A stretch of DNA of 64,000 bases, from NCBI RefSeq assembly GCF_016406125.1, contig NZ_CP066340.1:26031-90030 (forward strand), read 5' to 3'. This DNA is from Alicyclobacillus sp. SO9 (GTDB lineage: Bacteria; Bacillota; Bacilli; Alicyclobacillales; Alicyclobacillaceae). The translations under genes were made by a program, and so were the position numbers. Below, piece by piece: positions 36,986-45,332 of the stretch; the stretch's first letter is position 1, and each line of letters begins with the position of its first letter. The notes beneath the pieces were generated by a model. That model was not told where the DNA came from. It made no database searches and worked only from the letters and a program-made list of their open reading frames with translations.

Positions 36986-37354
36986 ATGCCACGTCCAAAG
37001 AAAGATGTTGCGGATCGTCGTGACAACCGAGTCACGGTTTATCTGTCAGATAGCGAACATGCAGCCTTGAAAGATGTTGCTGAACGCGAAGAACGCAGTA
37101 TGACACAGGTGCTAACGCAGGCATTAAGAGATTGGCTGATGCGGCTCTTAGAACCGCCTGAGAGCCTTCGTAAAGCGCGCATGGAGAAGATTATGGAGGA
37201 ACAATCGCTAACCGTACGCGGTTATATGTGTTCCCGTGGACATGTCTGGTGGGTTGATTGGATTGAACCTATGGATCCAAGACGGTGCCCAATGTGTGGC
37301 TCTCAGGAAAACCTTCGGAAGACATGGAGCGGAACTGTAAAACGTGGAATCTAA
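36986..37354 (+). CDS. ribbon-helix-helix regulator with C-terminal zinc ribbon
   Basis: A 122-residue protein. The N-terminal part (NRVTVYLSDSEHAALKDVAE) is a ribbon-helix-helix unit; the C-terminal part has MCSRGHVWW and CPMCGSQENL, a zinc ribbon of the form C-x2-G-H then C-x2-C. It probably binds DNA, and the direct repeats just upstream suggest autoregulation. Confidence 0.7.
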   Translation: MPRPKKDVADRRDNRVTVYLSDSEHAALKDVAEREERSMTQVLTQALRDWLMRLLEPPESLRKARMEKIMEEQSLTVRGYMCSRGHVWWVDWIEPMDPRRCPMCGSQENLRKTWSGTVKRGI

Positions 37355-37484
37355 GTGGCGAAAGGGATGTGCAACGGCTGATTGAAATTAATGATGCATA
37401 TCGGACAATTACGGAGAAAAGCGAATGAAAATACAGGGTTTCTCTAATGATTTAGGTGAATCTGAGAGCCAAAGGAGTTGCAGC

Positions 37485-38093
37485 ATGGGCGGATATGGAT
37501 CAGGATACCGAGGCAATAGTCGAAGGACAACAGGAGAGTGTCTCTCCATCGACGTGAACCGGTTTAATCGTGCGAACGTGTTACAGGACGGCATTGGCTT
37601 TGTTTGGGGGTGGAAGGCTCCACGCACACCAAAATTGACTGTCACAGTGAGTGGCGACGAATTGACGTTAGAATACGATACTCATATACGTGGCGTGAAG
37701 GAGTCTGTAAAGGAAACCGTCGCTATCAGTCATACCATTTGCAACTATGGAGGGGGCAGGCCGTGGTTCAAATGCCCTGGATGTTTTTCACGTGTAGGCA
37801 AACTGTATTTACATGATGGCGCATTTCGTTGTCGAGAATGCCACAACCTCACCTATCAAAGCTGCCAGGCCACGCACGACCCAACTAGAGAGACGATGGA
37901 AGGTGTCAAACGTATCCGGCGCAAGATGGGCGCGGAAGGAGATATGATTTATCCAAATGCACCGACACCCTGCAGACCAACAGGCATGCATACGAGTAAA
38001 TATAATCGGTTGCGCCAGCAGCTGATGCAAGCTGAACAAACTTATCAGGATGCCTTTACCAATGGCGCTGAACGCATCCTAGGGATTTCATAA
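37485..38093 (+). CDS. zinc-ribbon protein of the MGGYGSG type
   Basis: A 202-residue protein that begins MGGYGSGYRGN. It has FKCPGCFSRVGKLYL and FRCRECHNLTYQS, a four-Cys zinc ribbon, and a helical C-terminus. Proteins with this start and ribbon are widespread in mobile regions; their function is not known. AAAGGAG precedes the ATG at 37485, which is preferred to the frame start at 37425. The next gene follows by 17 bp. Confidence 0.65.
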   Translation: MGGYGSGYRGNSRRTTGECLSIDVNRFNRANVLQDGIGFVWGWKAPRTPKLTVTVSGDELTLEYDTHIRGVKESVKETVAISHTICNYGGGRPWFKCPGCFSRVGKLYLHDGAFRCRECHNLTYQSCQATHDPTRETMEGVKRIRRKMGAEGDMIYPNAPTPCRPTGMHTSKYNRLRQQLMQAEQTYQDAFTNGAERILGIS

Positions 38094-38110
38094 GGGAGGG
38101 TAAAGAACAG

Positions 38111-38440
38111 ATGCATTTGGTACGGCGCCATGTGGCACGAAAGAAGAGACGCTATCGCACGTATCTGTACATTCGCCGGTCGGCATACAAACAGGTTCGA
38201 GTGTGTCCGGACATTCCGCTTGGACGTATGGATCGAAGAGAACCGAAGCGAACAGTGCAGATGTGGCTAGAGGATAGCGACAACCTACCGGATTCCCTAC
38301 GTGGAAGATTGACGAGGGAGAACGTTTTGAACCTATACGCAGCAATTCTAAATAGTGAAAACTGGTCACTTCTTGATCGTTTTAATCCTCAGCGTACTCC
38401 AAAACAAGATCCACGAGTCGAATGGAGCGATACCAAATGA
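38111..38440 (+). CDS. hypothetical basic protein
   Basis: A 109-residue, very basic protein (HVARKKRRYRTYLYIRRSA). GGGAGGG precedes the ATG. It is probably in one unit with the zinc-ribbon gene. DNA or RNA binding is plausible from the charge only. Confidence 0.5.
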   Translation: MHLVRRHVARKKRRYRTYLYIRRSAYKQVRVCPDIPLGRMDRREPKRTVQMWLEDSDNLPDSLRGRLTRENVLNLYAAILNSENWSLLDRFNPQRTPKQDPRVEWSDTK

Positions 38441-38576
38441 AATGTTCGAGGACGCAGGCTTGTAGAGGAAAACGGATAACTCTTTAGGAAAATGAGCAAA
38501 TAAACCTGATTTGTATTCATATGGGTTATCATTATGGCATATAAAACGTTAGAACTTTGAATGCGGGGTGTTTACG

Positions 38577-39128
38577 ATGGGGTGGTTGTATTTTGAGTTA
38601 GTAGATATGCTCGTTGTAATCTTTTTAATTTGGTTTGTTGTTCGTACGATAAAAAAGAATAGGATACCAGGGACTCCAGAGGAAAGGAGACAGAGGCAAG
38701 AAAAAGCTAAGGCTCAATTAAGAGTGATCGGCCACGATCTAAAATCCTCATTTCGAGACATGCTGGCACTTACGCCTGGATGGGTTAGATTGTACTATAT
38801 AACAGGCCTTCCGAACGTGAAGAAGGGTTACATCAGGGTACAAAAGAGCACACGCCCTCAAACGATTGTGGTCGGCAGAAATGAAGTGAAAGTTACCGGC
38901 GTACAATGGGTCGAACAATCAAAAAGAAGTCTTGGTCGTGCAGCATTGGATGCCGGGTTCGGAGATTTAGTCGGAGATCTTCCTGGAGCCGTCGTCGGCG
39001 CGTTAATCGGTGGAAGACGCAGAAACAATTCAGTGTCGGTCATGACCACGGAATTGAACGGAATAGAGATGAGCGTCTATTTTAGGACAACACCCAAAGA
39101 GCATCAGAAGTTAGTCTCGTTGCTCTGA
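38577..39128 (+). CDS. membrane-anchored hypothetical protein
   Basis: A 183-residue protein with one N-terminal membrane helix (about 6-24), a basic segment, and a glycine-rich stretch (GDLPGAVVGALIGGRRRNN) that may form a second short helix. GCGGGG precedes the start. No family recognised. Confidence 0.5.
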   Translation: MGWLYFELVDMLVVIFLIWFVVRTIKKNRIPGTPEERRQRQEKAKAQLRVIGHDLKSSFRDMLALTPGWVRLYYITGLPNVKKGYIRVQKSTRPQTIVVGRNEVKVTGVQWVEQSKRSLGRAALDAGFGDLVGDLPGAVVGALIGGRRRNNSVSVMTTELNGIEMSVYFRTTPKEHQKLVSLL

Positions 39129-39194
39129 TTCGTCTACCGAACCGAACGGAAAGAAACTGGCTGCCCCGGCATTGGAACCAGGGCAGTATGACCG

Positions 39195-39278
39195 TTACCC
39201 GTGTAACTGAAAGAAGACAATGAGAACGGATAGGATTGCGACGAGTAAGCTTAACAATTCATAGTTTGGTCGTTTCAA
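39195..39278 (-). CDS. 27-residue hydrophobic peptide, holin-like/type I toxin candidate
   Basis: Begins MKRPNYELLSLLVAILSVLI. A TTG start lies 7 bases after TAGGAGG. The NYELLSLL beginning before a single membrane helix resembles small holin-like toxins of Bacillota. A stem (CTGCCCCGG/CCAGGGCAG, 39161-39186) lies just after its stop. Confidence 0.5.
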   Translation of the reverse strand: MKRPNYELLSLLVAILSVLIVFFQLHG

Positions 39279-39487
39279 GTTTATAACCTCCTACTCAGAA
39301 CAATGTTTCCTCCCCATATTCTTAATATTTGCGATAGCACCCCAGTTTAAACATCAATCGACAAAATGTGATATTTGATTTGATGTACGAAATAGAGAAA
39401 TGTATATAAGATTAAAGAGCGTTCTTGTATGTTCTTGTGAGGAATGTCTATACTAGTAACACAAGAAACACACAAGGGGCTTATATT

Positions 39488-40387
39488 ATGGCTGTGCAGT
39501 ACGAAGGCTGGAGTATCGTCGCTCAATATCGAAAGTGTGGGAAACAAGGATGTAAGACCTGCTCAGAAGGTCCCGGGCATGGTCCTTATTACTATGGGAC
39601 TAAAGTCATTGACGGTCGTCGGCGTAGCAAATATTTTGGTAAGACGCTTCCTACTGACGATAACTCACAAGACGACATACAAGATGTAGCTGTCCTGCAA
39701 TCTAAGATACAGAGCTTGGAACGTGAGAAGGAGCAATTTCTAAGACAAGTTCGGGATTTAGAAGAAAGATTGTCTGCATATCAGAACCGGTCGAAGGTTA
39801 ATCAACAGCACTCATCTGCAATTGATACTGTAGTACAAGTGGAGATGCCTGCATCTGTGCATTCTGTTAGTCATATAGAAATGAATGATAGTGGAGAATT
39901 GAGTCGGGATCAGATAGAGATGATATGGAATGAGGAATCATCACAGGTGGAAGCTACGCAGGAGGTGCTGAGCCAAGCACACAACAGTTACATTAATGGC
40001 CTGTTCAGGAACACACAAGATAAACATACAAGATTGAATCAGAGGGGTGGGAACCGTCCCTTTGTATGCCCATTTCGTTCTGGCGGCCGGGGTGGTCATC
40101 GTACGTTTGGAAATGCGGAGCGCCTAGTGAGAACTGCTGTACCGTGGTTAATTGAGAATGTATCGAAGCAGCAGGCCACGAAGTATGACATTGCGTCTCA
40201 AGCGGAGAGAAAGAGACAAGGGTATCGCAATCGTTATCAAGCTATGCCGTTAAACCAATTGCAGGCCCTACAAGATAAAATGCGTAGGTCTGTAGAATCT
40301 GGAAATGCTGTCGGTTGGACTATGAGTCTGTCGGAACTTGAGCAGCAGCTGAAGATGATTGAGAAAGTGATTGCCGAGAAATCTTAA
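39488..40387 (+). CDS. DUF6788-type protein with coiled coil
   Basis: A 299-residue protein. The N-terminal YRKCGKQGCKTCSEGPGHGP with following YYYG and KYFGK is the DUF6788 pattern, a small Cys-containing module common in mobile elements. A coiled coil follows (about 70-105), then a polar linker and a basic C-terminus. A promoter-like TTGTAT, 18 bp, TATACT lies near 39426-39455. Its stop overlaps the convergent recombinase gene by 4 bp, and the pair may belong to one older element. Confidence 0.6.
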   Translation: MAVQYEGWSIVAQYRKCGKQGCKTCSEGPGHGPYYYGTKVIDGRRRSKYFGKTLPTDDNSQDDIQDVAVLQSKIQSLEREKEQFLRQVRDLEERLSAYQNRSKVNQQHSSAIDTVVQVEMPASVHSVSHIEMNDSGELSRDQIEMIWNEESSQVEATQEVLSQAHNSYINGLFRNTQDKHTRLNQRGGNRPFVCPFRSGGRGGHRTFGNAERLVRTAVPWLIENVSKQQATKYDIASQAERKRQGYRNRYQAMPLNQLQALQDKMRRSVESGNAVGWTMSLSELEQQLKMIEKVIAEKS

Positions 40388-41226
40388 GAGAACACCTGTT
40401 CAATGGCCTTTTCTAATTCTGCTTGTGTGGGCTTACTATATCGACGCGTTACGTTGATGTCGCTATGTCCGGCCAATTCAGCCACGGTAGAAATATCAAC
40501 TCCGGAACCAACCAAGTCATGGCAGAACGTGTGACGCAGCTGATGAGGATGTACACCATGTTTAGATAGCATGTACTGGACTGTACGCACACTAATACGT
40601 TTACGCTCGTTGGACATAAATAACGCGGTATTCTTATCTCCCCGAGATTCTAAGTACTTGGATAAGTGATGACGTGCCTCAGCTGATAGTGGCACTTTAC
40701 GAGCAATATTACCCTTACCATGCCGAACAATTACCTGGCCGCTACGTTCGTGTATCTCGACATCCTCAACGTCTAACGCGCAGAGTTCGGAAATTCGCAG
40801 GCCGGTATGAAGCAACATGTATGCAATGGATATATTCCGAAGGTTACCGTCTCGTTCTATCTCCCTCAGTAGGCGGTTCTTGTCATTACGCTCTAGAGAC
40901 TTTGGGGCGACATTGTTCTGCTTTCTGAATTCCGGAACACGGATGTTCTCAATGATGTCTGAACGCTTGAGGAATCGCGCAAATACACTGAGGGCCGCAA
41001 AGGTTTTCTGTATGGTCGAAGCACTCCGGCCAATTGAGTCCAGGTGATTTATGTAAGACTGGATGTCATGTCTCGTTAGGTTGTTAATGTCGCCTTCGTT
41101 TTGCAGCAGCCATTCATTGAATTTACAGAGGGTGTTTGTGTATGTCTTGGCTGTCAATTCACTTCTGCCTTTCTCGATCTGTTCCTCTCGAAAACGGTCA
41201 ACGACTTCTACGCAATAATTTTTCAA
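40384..41226 (-). CDS. XerC/D-type tyrosine recombinase
   Basis: A 280-residue recombinase with an N-terminal SAM-like domain and complete catalytic residues: Arg in TGLRISELCAL, Lys in HGKGNIARKV, HQLRHTF, His in LAGHSDINV and Tyr in TRRYSKP. TTG start behind GAGGGGCG. The large transposon starts only 34 bp upstream of the start codon, so its natural promoter was probably cut off. Confidence 0.85.
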   Translation of the reverse strand: MKNYCVEVVDRFREEQIEKGRSELTAKTYTNTLCKFNEWLLQNEGDINNLTRHDIQSYINHLDSIGRSASTIQKTFAALSVFARFLKRSDIIENIRVPEFRKQNNVAPKSLERNDKNRLLREIERDGNLRNISIAYMLLHTGLRISELCALDVEDVEIHERSGQVIVRHGKGNIARKVPLSAEARHHLSKYLESRGDKNTALFMSNERKRISVRTVQYMLSKHGVHPHQLRHTFCHDLVGSGVDISTVAELAGHSDINVTRRYSKPTQAELEKAIEQVFS

Positions 41227-41255
41227 GGTTATCGCCCCTCAAATACTGCCTTTTC

Positions 41256-41260
41256 ATAAT
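41256..41260. repeat. target duplication ATAAT, left copy
   Basis: ATAAT directly outside the left terminal repeat; the same five bases lie at 63821-63825. Confidence 0.8.
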
Positions 41261-41312
41261 GGGGTACCGCCGACATTTTAACGAAAATATACGCTAAGAC
41301 ATTTATTGGAAC
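41261..41312. repeat. left terminal inverted repeat of the outer transposon
   Basis: Begins GGGGTACCGCCGACATTTTA and matches 63769-63820 in reverse complement over all 52 bp. Confidence 0.95.
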
Positions 41313-41503
41313 GTGAATGCAAGCTTTTCCTACTCTAAGAGTTCCCTGAAACATGAAGAAACACGGTATATATACACCGCGTTCCGCATATTCATTCGTA
41401 TTTGTGTGACGGCCGATCTTGCGCTAACGCCCCCTTATGCGCAATAAATTTTCTAATGAATTTTAAGCTAACAACAGTAGGGTGCTGAACTGGCGTCTCG
41501 GTA

Positions 41504-42862
41504 TCATGCTAATTTCTGCACCCAGTTCCGAGTTCTGCGATACCACAAGAACAATCCTGCACGGAGTGCATTGTCGCATGCGATGCTTACCCACACAGCG
41601 GGTAAGCCAAATCCTAAACGCCAGGCGAAAACGTAAACCCCGAGTGTTCGAATCACCCAAATACCTATCATTGTGGTTATCATCGGGAACCTACTGTTTC
41701 CGCCAGCTTGAATTGCAGAAGTGTCGACCAAAACAGCAGCCAGGAATGGCTGGGAGAAGATATCGATTGCCAGGATGATAAACAACAGATGAATGACGTG
41801 TTGATTATGAGTAAACAGCAGTCCAATCCACGGGCTGAATAGACATAACAAGATCGCCACTGCCGTCATGGAAACTGCTGATTCGATATAGCTCCAACGG
41901 CGATATATCCTGACATCCGATTCATTGCCGCCTCCGATCGCTTGCCCAATCGTAGCGGTTGCCGCTACCGCGAATCCATTTCCGATAGTGAAACCAAATG
42001 TGGTGAGCGTGCCAGCGATGTTATGTGTTGCATAGACGTCAACACCCATGCGCACGATGAGACCGAAATAAACAACTTGACCAAGACGCATGGATAGACG
42101 TTCTAATGCGGCGGGCACGGCGAACTTGATCATGCTCCAACTCAATGATCCCGAGAGCGTCAAGTCGGACCCATGCAATGTGAGTGCTTCCACGCGCCGC
42201 GACTTAACCCATAGGCGAATCAGTGCATACAAGCGAGCAATCACCATCGCGATGGCTGCTCCCTCAAGTCCCAAACCATGGAAGGACCCAACTCCGAAAA
42301 TCAACACGTAATCGAGGATGACGTGCAAGACGTTCATCTCCAGTCCCACACGAAGTGGAACTTTCGTTAGACCAAGAGCCCGAAACGCAGCAGATTGAGC
42401 AGTAAAAAATGCAATTAAGGGTGAGATCCCGAGAACAATCATGAAATATGGTAGCGCCGTCGCTTGCAACGTCCCTCGCGTACCCATGATATGTAAGAGT
42501 GGTATCGCGAACAAAAACGAAATCACGGATACAATGAGTCCGATGATTAACGCGATAACAAATCCGTGCCATATCACTGAACGACCACGTTCAAGATTCT
42601 TCGCACCAACGGCGCGCGATAGGTACACGGAAAGTGCTGCCGAGACGGCCGTAAATACTCCGATGTACTTGGCACTGTAGACGTTGGTCACGCCAACGGC
42701 GTCAATGGAAATTAGTCCTAATTTGGCAATGAAGAACGTATCGACTACCCCTAGTAAATTCTGCAGATACGATTCACAAATAGCAGGCAGTGCGATTTGG
42801 AACACCCGCTGGGCTTGTCGCGGAATTGTCGTGACAACACTCAATTCCATCTTCCTTTCCAT
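41504..42862 (-). CDS. MATE-family efflux transporter
   Basis: About 450 residues with 12 hydrophobic helices in two similar halves, as expected for MATE (NorM/DinF-like) exporters, which use Na+ or H+ gradients to export cationic compounds. Typical strings are ALPAICESYLQNLLGVVDTF near the start and GNGFAVAATATIGQAIGGGN in the second half. The start is ATG 42862 or 42850; AAAGGAAG precedes the latter. The substrate cannot be read from sequence. Confidence 0.8.
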   Translation of the reverse strand: MERKMELSVVTTIPRQAQRVFQIALPAICESYLQNLLGVVDTFFIAKLGLISIDAVGVTNVYSAKYIGVFTAVSAALSVYLSRAVGAKNLERGRSVIWHGFVIALIIGLIVSVISFLFAIPLLHIMGTRGTLQATALPYFMIVLGISPLIAFFTAQSAAFRALGLTKVPLRVGLEMNVLHVILDYVLIFGVGSFHGLGLEGAAIAMVIARLYALIRLWVKSRRVEALTLHGSDLTLSGSLSWSMIKFAVPAALERLSMRLGQVVYFGLIVRMGVDVYATHNIAGTLTTFGFTIGNGFAVAATATIGQAIGGGNESDVRIYRRWSYIESAVSMTAVAILLCLFSPWIGLLFTHNQHVIHLLFIILAIDIFSQPFLAAVLVDTSAIQAGGNSRFPMITTMIGIWVIRTLGVYVFAWRLGFGLPAVWVSIACDNALRAGLFLWYRRTRNWVQKLA

Positions 42863-42874
42863 GTATCAACACAG

Positions 42875-43077
42875 TCATCTCTTGACGAGCATAACCAATA
42901 CACCTGCCAAGCACACTACAGCACCAATCCATTCAGTGATCAGGCGTGCGTTTGTCAACAAACCATCCCCAAAACACAGCCATTGCTATAAATATCCCGC
43001 CATAAGCGGCGTACGTCTTTCCAAATGAAAATTCTTGGCGAGTAGCATACCATACAAAATCATGGCAAGAGCGCCAA
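42875..43077 (-). pseudogene. YnfA-family (UPF0060) membrane protein remnant
   Basis: Three frames together read IGALAMILYGMLLAKNFHL, then FGKTYAAYGGIFIAMAVFWG with WFVDKRTPDH, then EWIGAVVCLAGVLVML. This is the C-terminal two thirds of a YnfA-type protein. There are two single-base frame breaks. The N-terminal part is missing because the duplicated segment joins at 43078. Confidence 0.65.
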
Positions 43078-43249
43078 TGGTTTGCACGATAAGTATGTCG
43101 GTACGGTGTATACAAAATGGAAATGTTCCGCATGGGAGTAGAGATTCTGGGGTGACGAAAATGAGAATAATACGGATAGTAATGGAGACCATGATGATTC
43201 ACAATGAGAGGCGTCATTATGAGTTCGTCAGACAAGTGGGTGTTCATGG

Positions 43250-43441
43250 ATGACTCGGACACAACGCTTGATTTTTCTTGGTGTACATTTCGGATGGATA
43301 ACCCTTTGGATAACTGCGATTGACCTTAGGGGAAAAATCTCAGAACGTACTTTTGACATCCTGCTTGGCGCTTCCGCTGGGGTCGCTGTTTTATCCACCA
43401 TTTTTATGCTGGTAGTGATGTTCGGAAACCGAAAAAGGTAA
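43250..43441 (+). CDS. small two-helix membrane protein (copy A)
   Basis: A 63-residue protein with two hydrophobic helices (about 6-24 and 36-58). There is only a weak ribosome binding site. It is intact here but frame-broken in the duplicate at 53739. Function unknown. Confidence 0.45.
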   Translation: MTRTQRLIFLGVHFGWITLWITAIDLRGKISERTFDILLGASAGVAVLSTIFMLVVMFGNRKR

Positions 43442-43483
43442 GTTGACGATACGCAAACCCTTGCGCCTCATAACATTACAAAC

Positions 43484-43517
43484 GGGCTCACACCCAGCAA
43501 GGACCAGGTGTGAGCCC
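43484..43517. terminator. convergent terminator (copy A)
   Basis: GGGCTCACACC and GGTGTGAGCCC are perfect 11-bp arms between convergent genes. The duplicate lies near 53971-54004. Confidence 0.6.
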
Positions 43518-43557
43518 ACATCGTATATTGCATTCGGTTGTGCCGCTCACGCACTGG

Positions 43558-44682
43558 TTAACCTCCAATGGATAGTTGAACAATCTTTACGACAAGCATA
43601 ATGACTGCTATCACCAGATAACCACGAAGGGTCGCCATGGCGAGCTTTTGTGTCGGAGACCATATTACCTTCGGCAGTTTGCCAAGCGGAGGCATTCGCC
43701 AAGTGTGCCGGTCTTCTTCTCCGTACATCGGTTTGACTGGTGAACGCCTCCGATACCATACTAGGCCAGCTGCCACAAGCCCAACGAATAGTACGCCAGC
43801 TGAAACAAGGCTTAATACCTGGACGTTGACACTCGGAAAGAACGTTGCAATGGCTAAAATCAACGAAAGTACAACCAACACACCGACAATTACACTACCG
43901 ATGATATTCAACCACGGACGATTAACCCAAGGTCCTAAAACAGCTTTGTCATTGCACAGAAGTAACAAAAACACGGTCGCGCTTGGGAGCAGAATGCCTG
44001 CCAAAGCTTGTACTCCAGTTGTGATAAGCCCAAGCGGAGCATGTGGGATGACGACGATGCCAGCGGAAACCAAAATGATGATGCCGTACACCACGTAAAA
44101 GCTCCAGCCTTCCTTGATGTTCCGGTGCAATGAATGTTTTGTACCAAACACATCACCAAACGCATACGAAGTCGATAGGGTAACTGCCGCAGCGCCAATC
44201 AAGGATGCATTCAGCAAAATGATTGCAAACAAATCACCGGCCACCACTCCAACATGCAGCGACAATCCAGCAATCACAGTGCCGGCATTCACAAATTGTC
44301 CAGCCAGGGTGGTTCCCTGGAATGCAAATGCAGTCGTTACGATGAGTGCAGTTGCTGCAACCACCACAACAACAGAACCAATTACTGTATCGAACCGCTC
44401 ATAAGACAACCACCGGGGTGTCAGCCTCTTGTCGATCACGTTTGATTGCTGAAAAAACAACTGCCACGGTGCCACTGTCGTCCCCACCATACCAATGATG
44501 AGAAGCAGTGCGTCCGAGGTGAACCCACCATGCACTCCCGGTTGCAAAAAACCTGTAACTACTGGGCGAGCAGTTGGATGGGTCATGAGTACAAGAGGTA
44601 TGACCAGAAAATTGGCGATAACCATCACATACATAAATCGCTCCCAGCGGCGAAAACTACCGGTAGCCGTCATGCCAATGAG
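43558..44682 (-). pseudogene. Nramp-related transporter, copy A, cut by the inner transposon
   Basis: It encodes the C-terminal part (from IGMTATGSFRRWERF to the end) of the gene that is complete at 54045-55663. The frame runs into the transposon end, which adds about 28 foreign residues (MLRKNNPLANIHKLDRLFRF and so on) as an artefact. The promoter, riboswitch and first helices are missing, so the product is not expected to work. Confidence 0.85.
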
Positions 44683-44735
44683 GGGTCTGTGTAGCAATGG
44701 AACAGAAAACCGGAATAAGCGATCCAGTTTATGTA

Positions 44736-45028
44736 TGTTTGCTAATGGGTTGTTCTTCCGTAACATCTCGGTCTTACCGTAAATTTCATCAACAGAACAT
44801 TAAATAGTCGCAATCCTCCGTTTTCCAGGAGTAACTAAGGTGTCATGTACTCCTGAAGCAAGTTTGCAATTGACACCGAAATCCCCAACTCTGGATACCT
44901 GCACAAATCGCATCTACTTCTTGTGCTTTCTATGCCTTTCGTTTTACCTCAAAGAAAATGTGTATTTATTCCTTCATTGGATAATAATAATCACACAATA
45001 AGGTCATCCGCATGGGACGGCGAGAAAA
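44736..45028. other. leader region of the ger cargo
   Basis: No gene seen. GTGTCATG...TTGACACC (44839-44878) is weakly symmetric. I could not identify a clear sigma-G-type promoter, though ger operons are normally read in the forespore. Confidence 0.4.
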
Positions 45029-45244
45029 ATGTTGGCATGGCTTCTGTTTTCTGCGAGTGCCATGAGCAGCTTGGTATTTGCTCATATTTCCAAGCGTATG
45101 CAAGAGGCCGTTCGAACGGACCCGCATTATTCATGGTTGATTTTGATTGTTTTGTTTGCAGGACTTATAGACATTTATATCACCTTGGCCGCAGTTAAGG
45201 CCCTTGTTGACCACCTATACATGGTTAAACAGAGCATTCACTAA
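45029..45244 (+). CDS. small two-helix membrane protein, possible receptor D subunit
   Basis: A 71-residue protein with two hydrophobic helices (about 1-18 and 36-60). It directly precedes the ger genes on the same strand. Small two-helix D proteins encoded in or beside ger operons are known to change receptor activity. The assignment rests on size, topology and position. ACGGCGAG before the ATG is a weak binding site. Confidence 0.5.
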   Translation: MLAWLLFSASAMSSLVFAHISKRMQEAVRTDPHYSWLILIVLFAGLIDIYITLAAVKALVDHLYMVKQSIH

Positions 45245-45332
45245 GAATTTTCACACATGAAAGCCGGGAGTTGCCGACTTGACGAAGCGAATCATCCTCT
45301 AATCTTACTGTTGAATCCGACGAGGGGTTGCC

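Larger units (their letters stand above)
43078..44682. repeat. 1.6-kb direct repeat, copy A
   Basis: It matches 53568-55168. By eye the only differences are four single bases that are missing in copy B. Copy A ends exactly where the inner transposon begins. Confidence 0.9.

Noticed and set aside
43558..44766. 402-residue Nramp-like frame read as a full gene
   Set aside because: The first 28 residues come from the inner transposon's end; the true gene start is missing.
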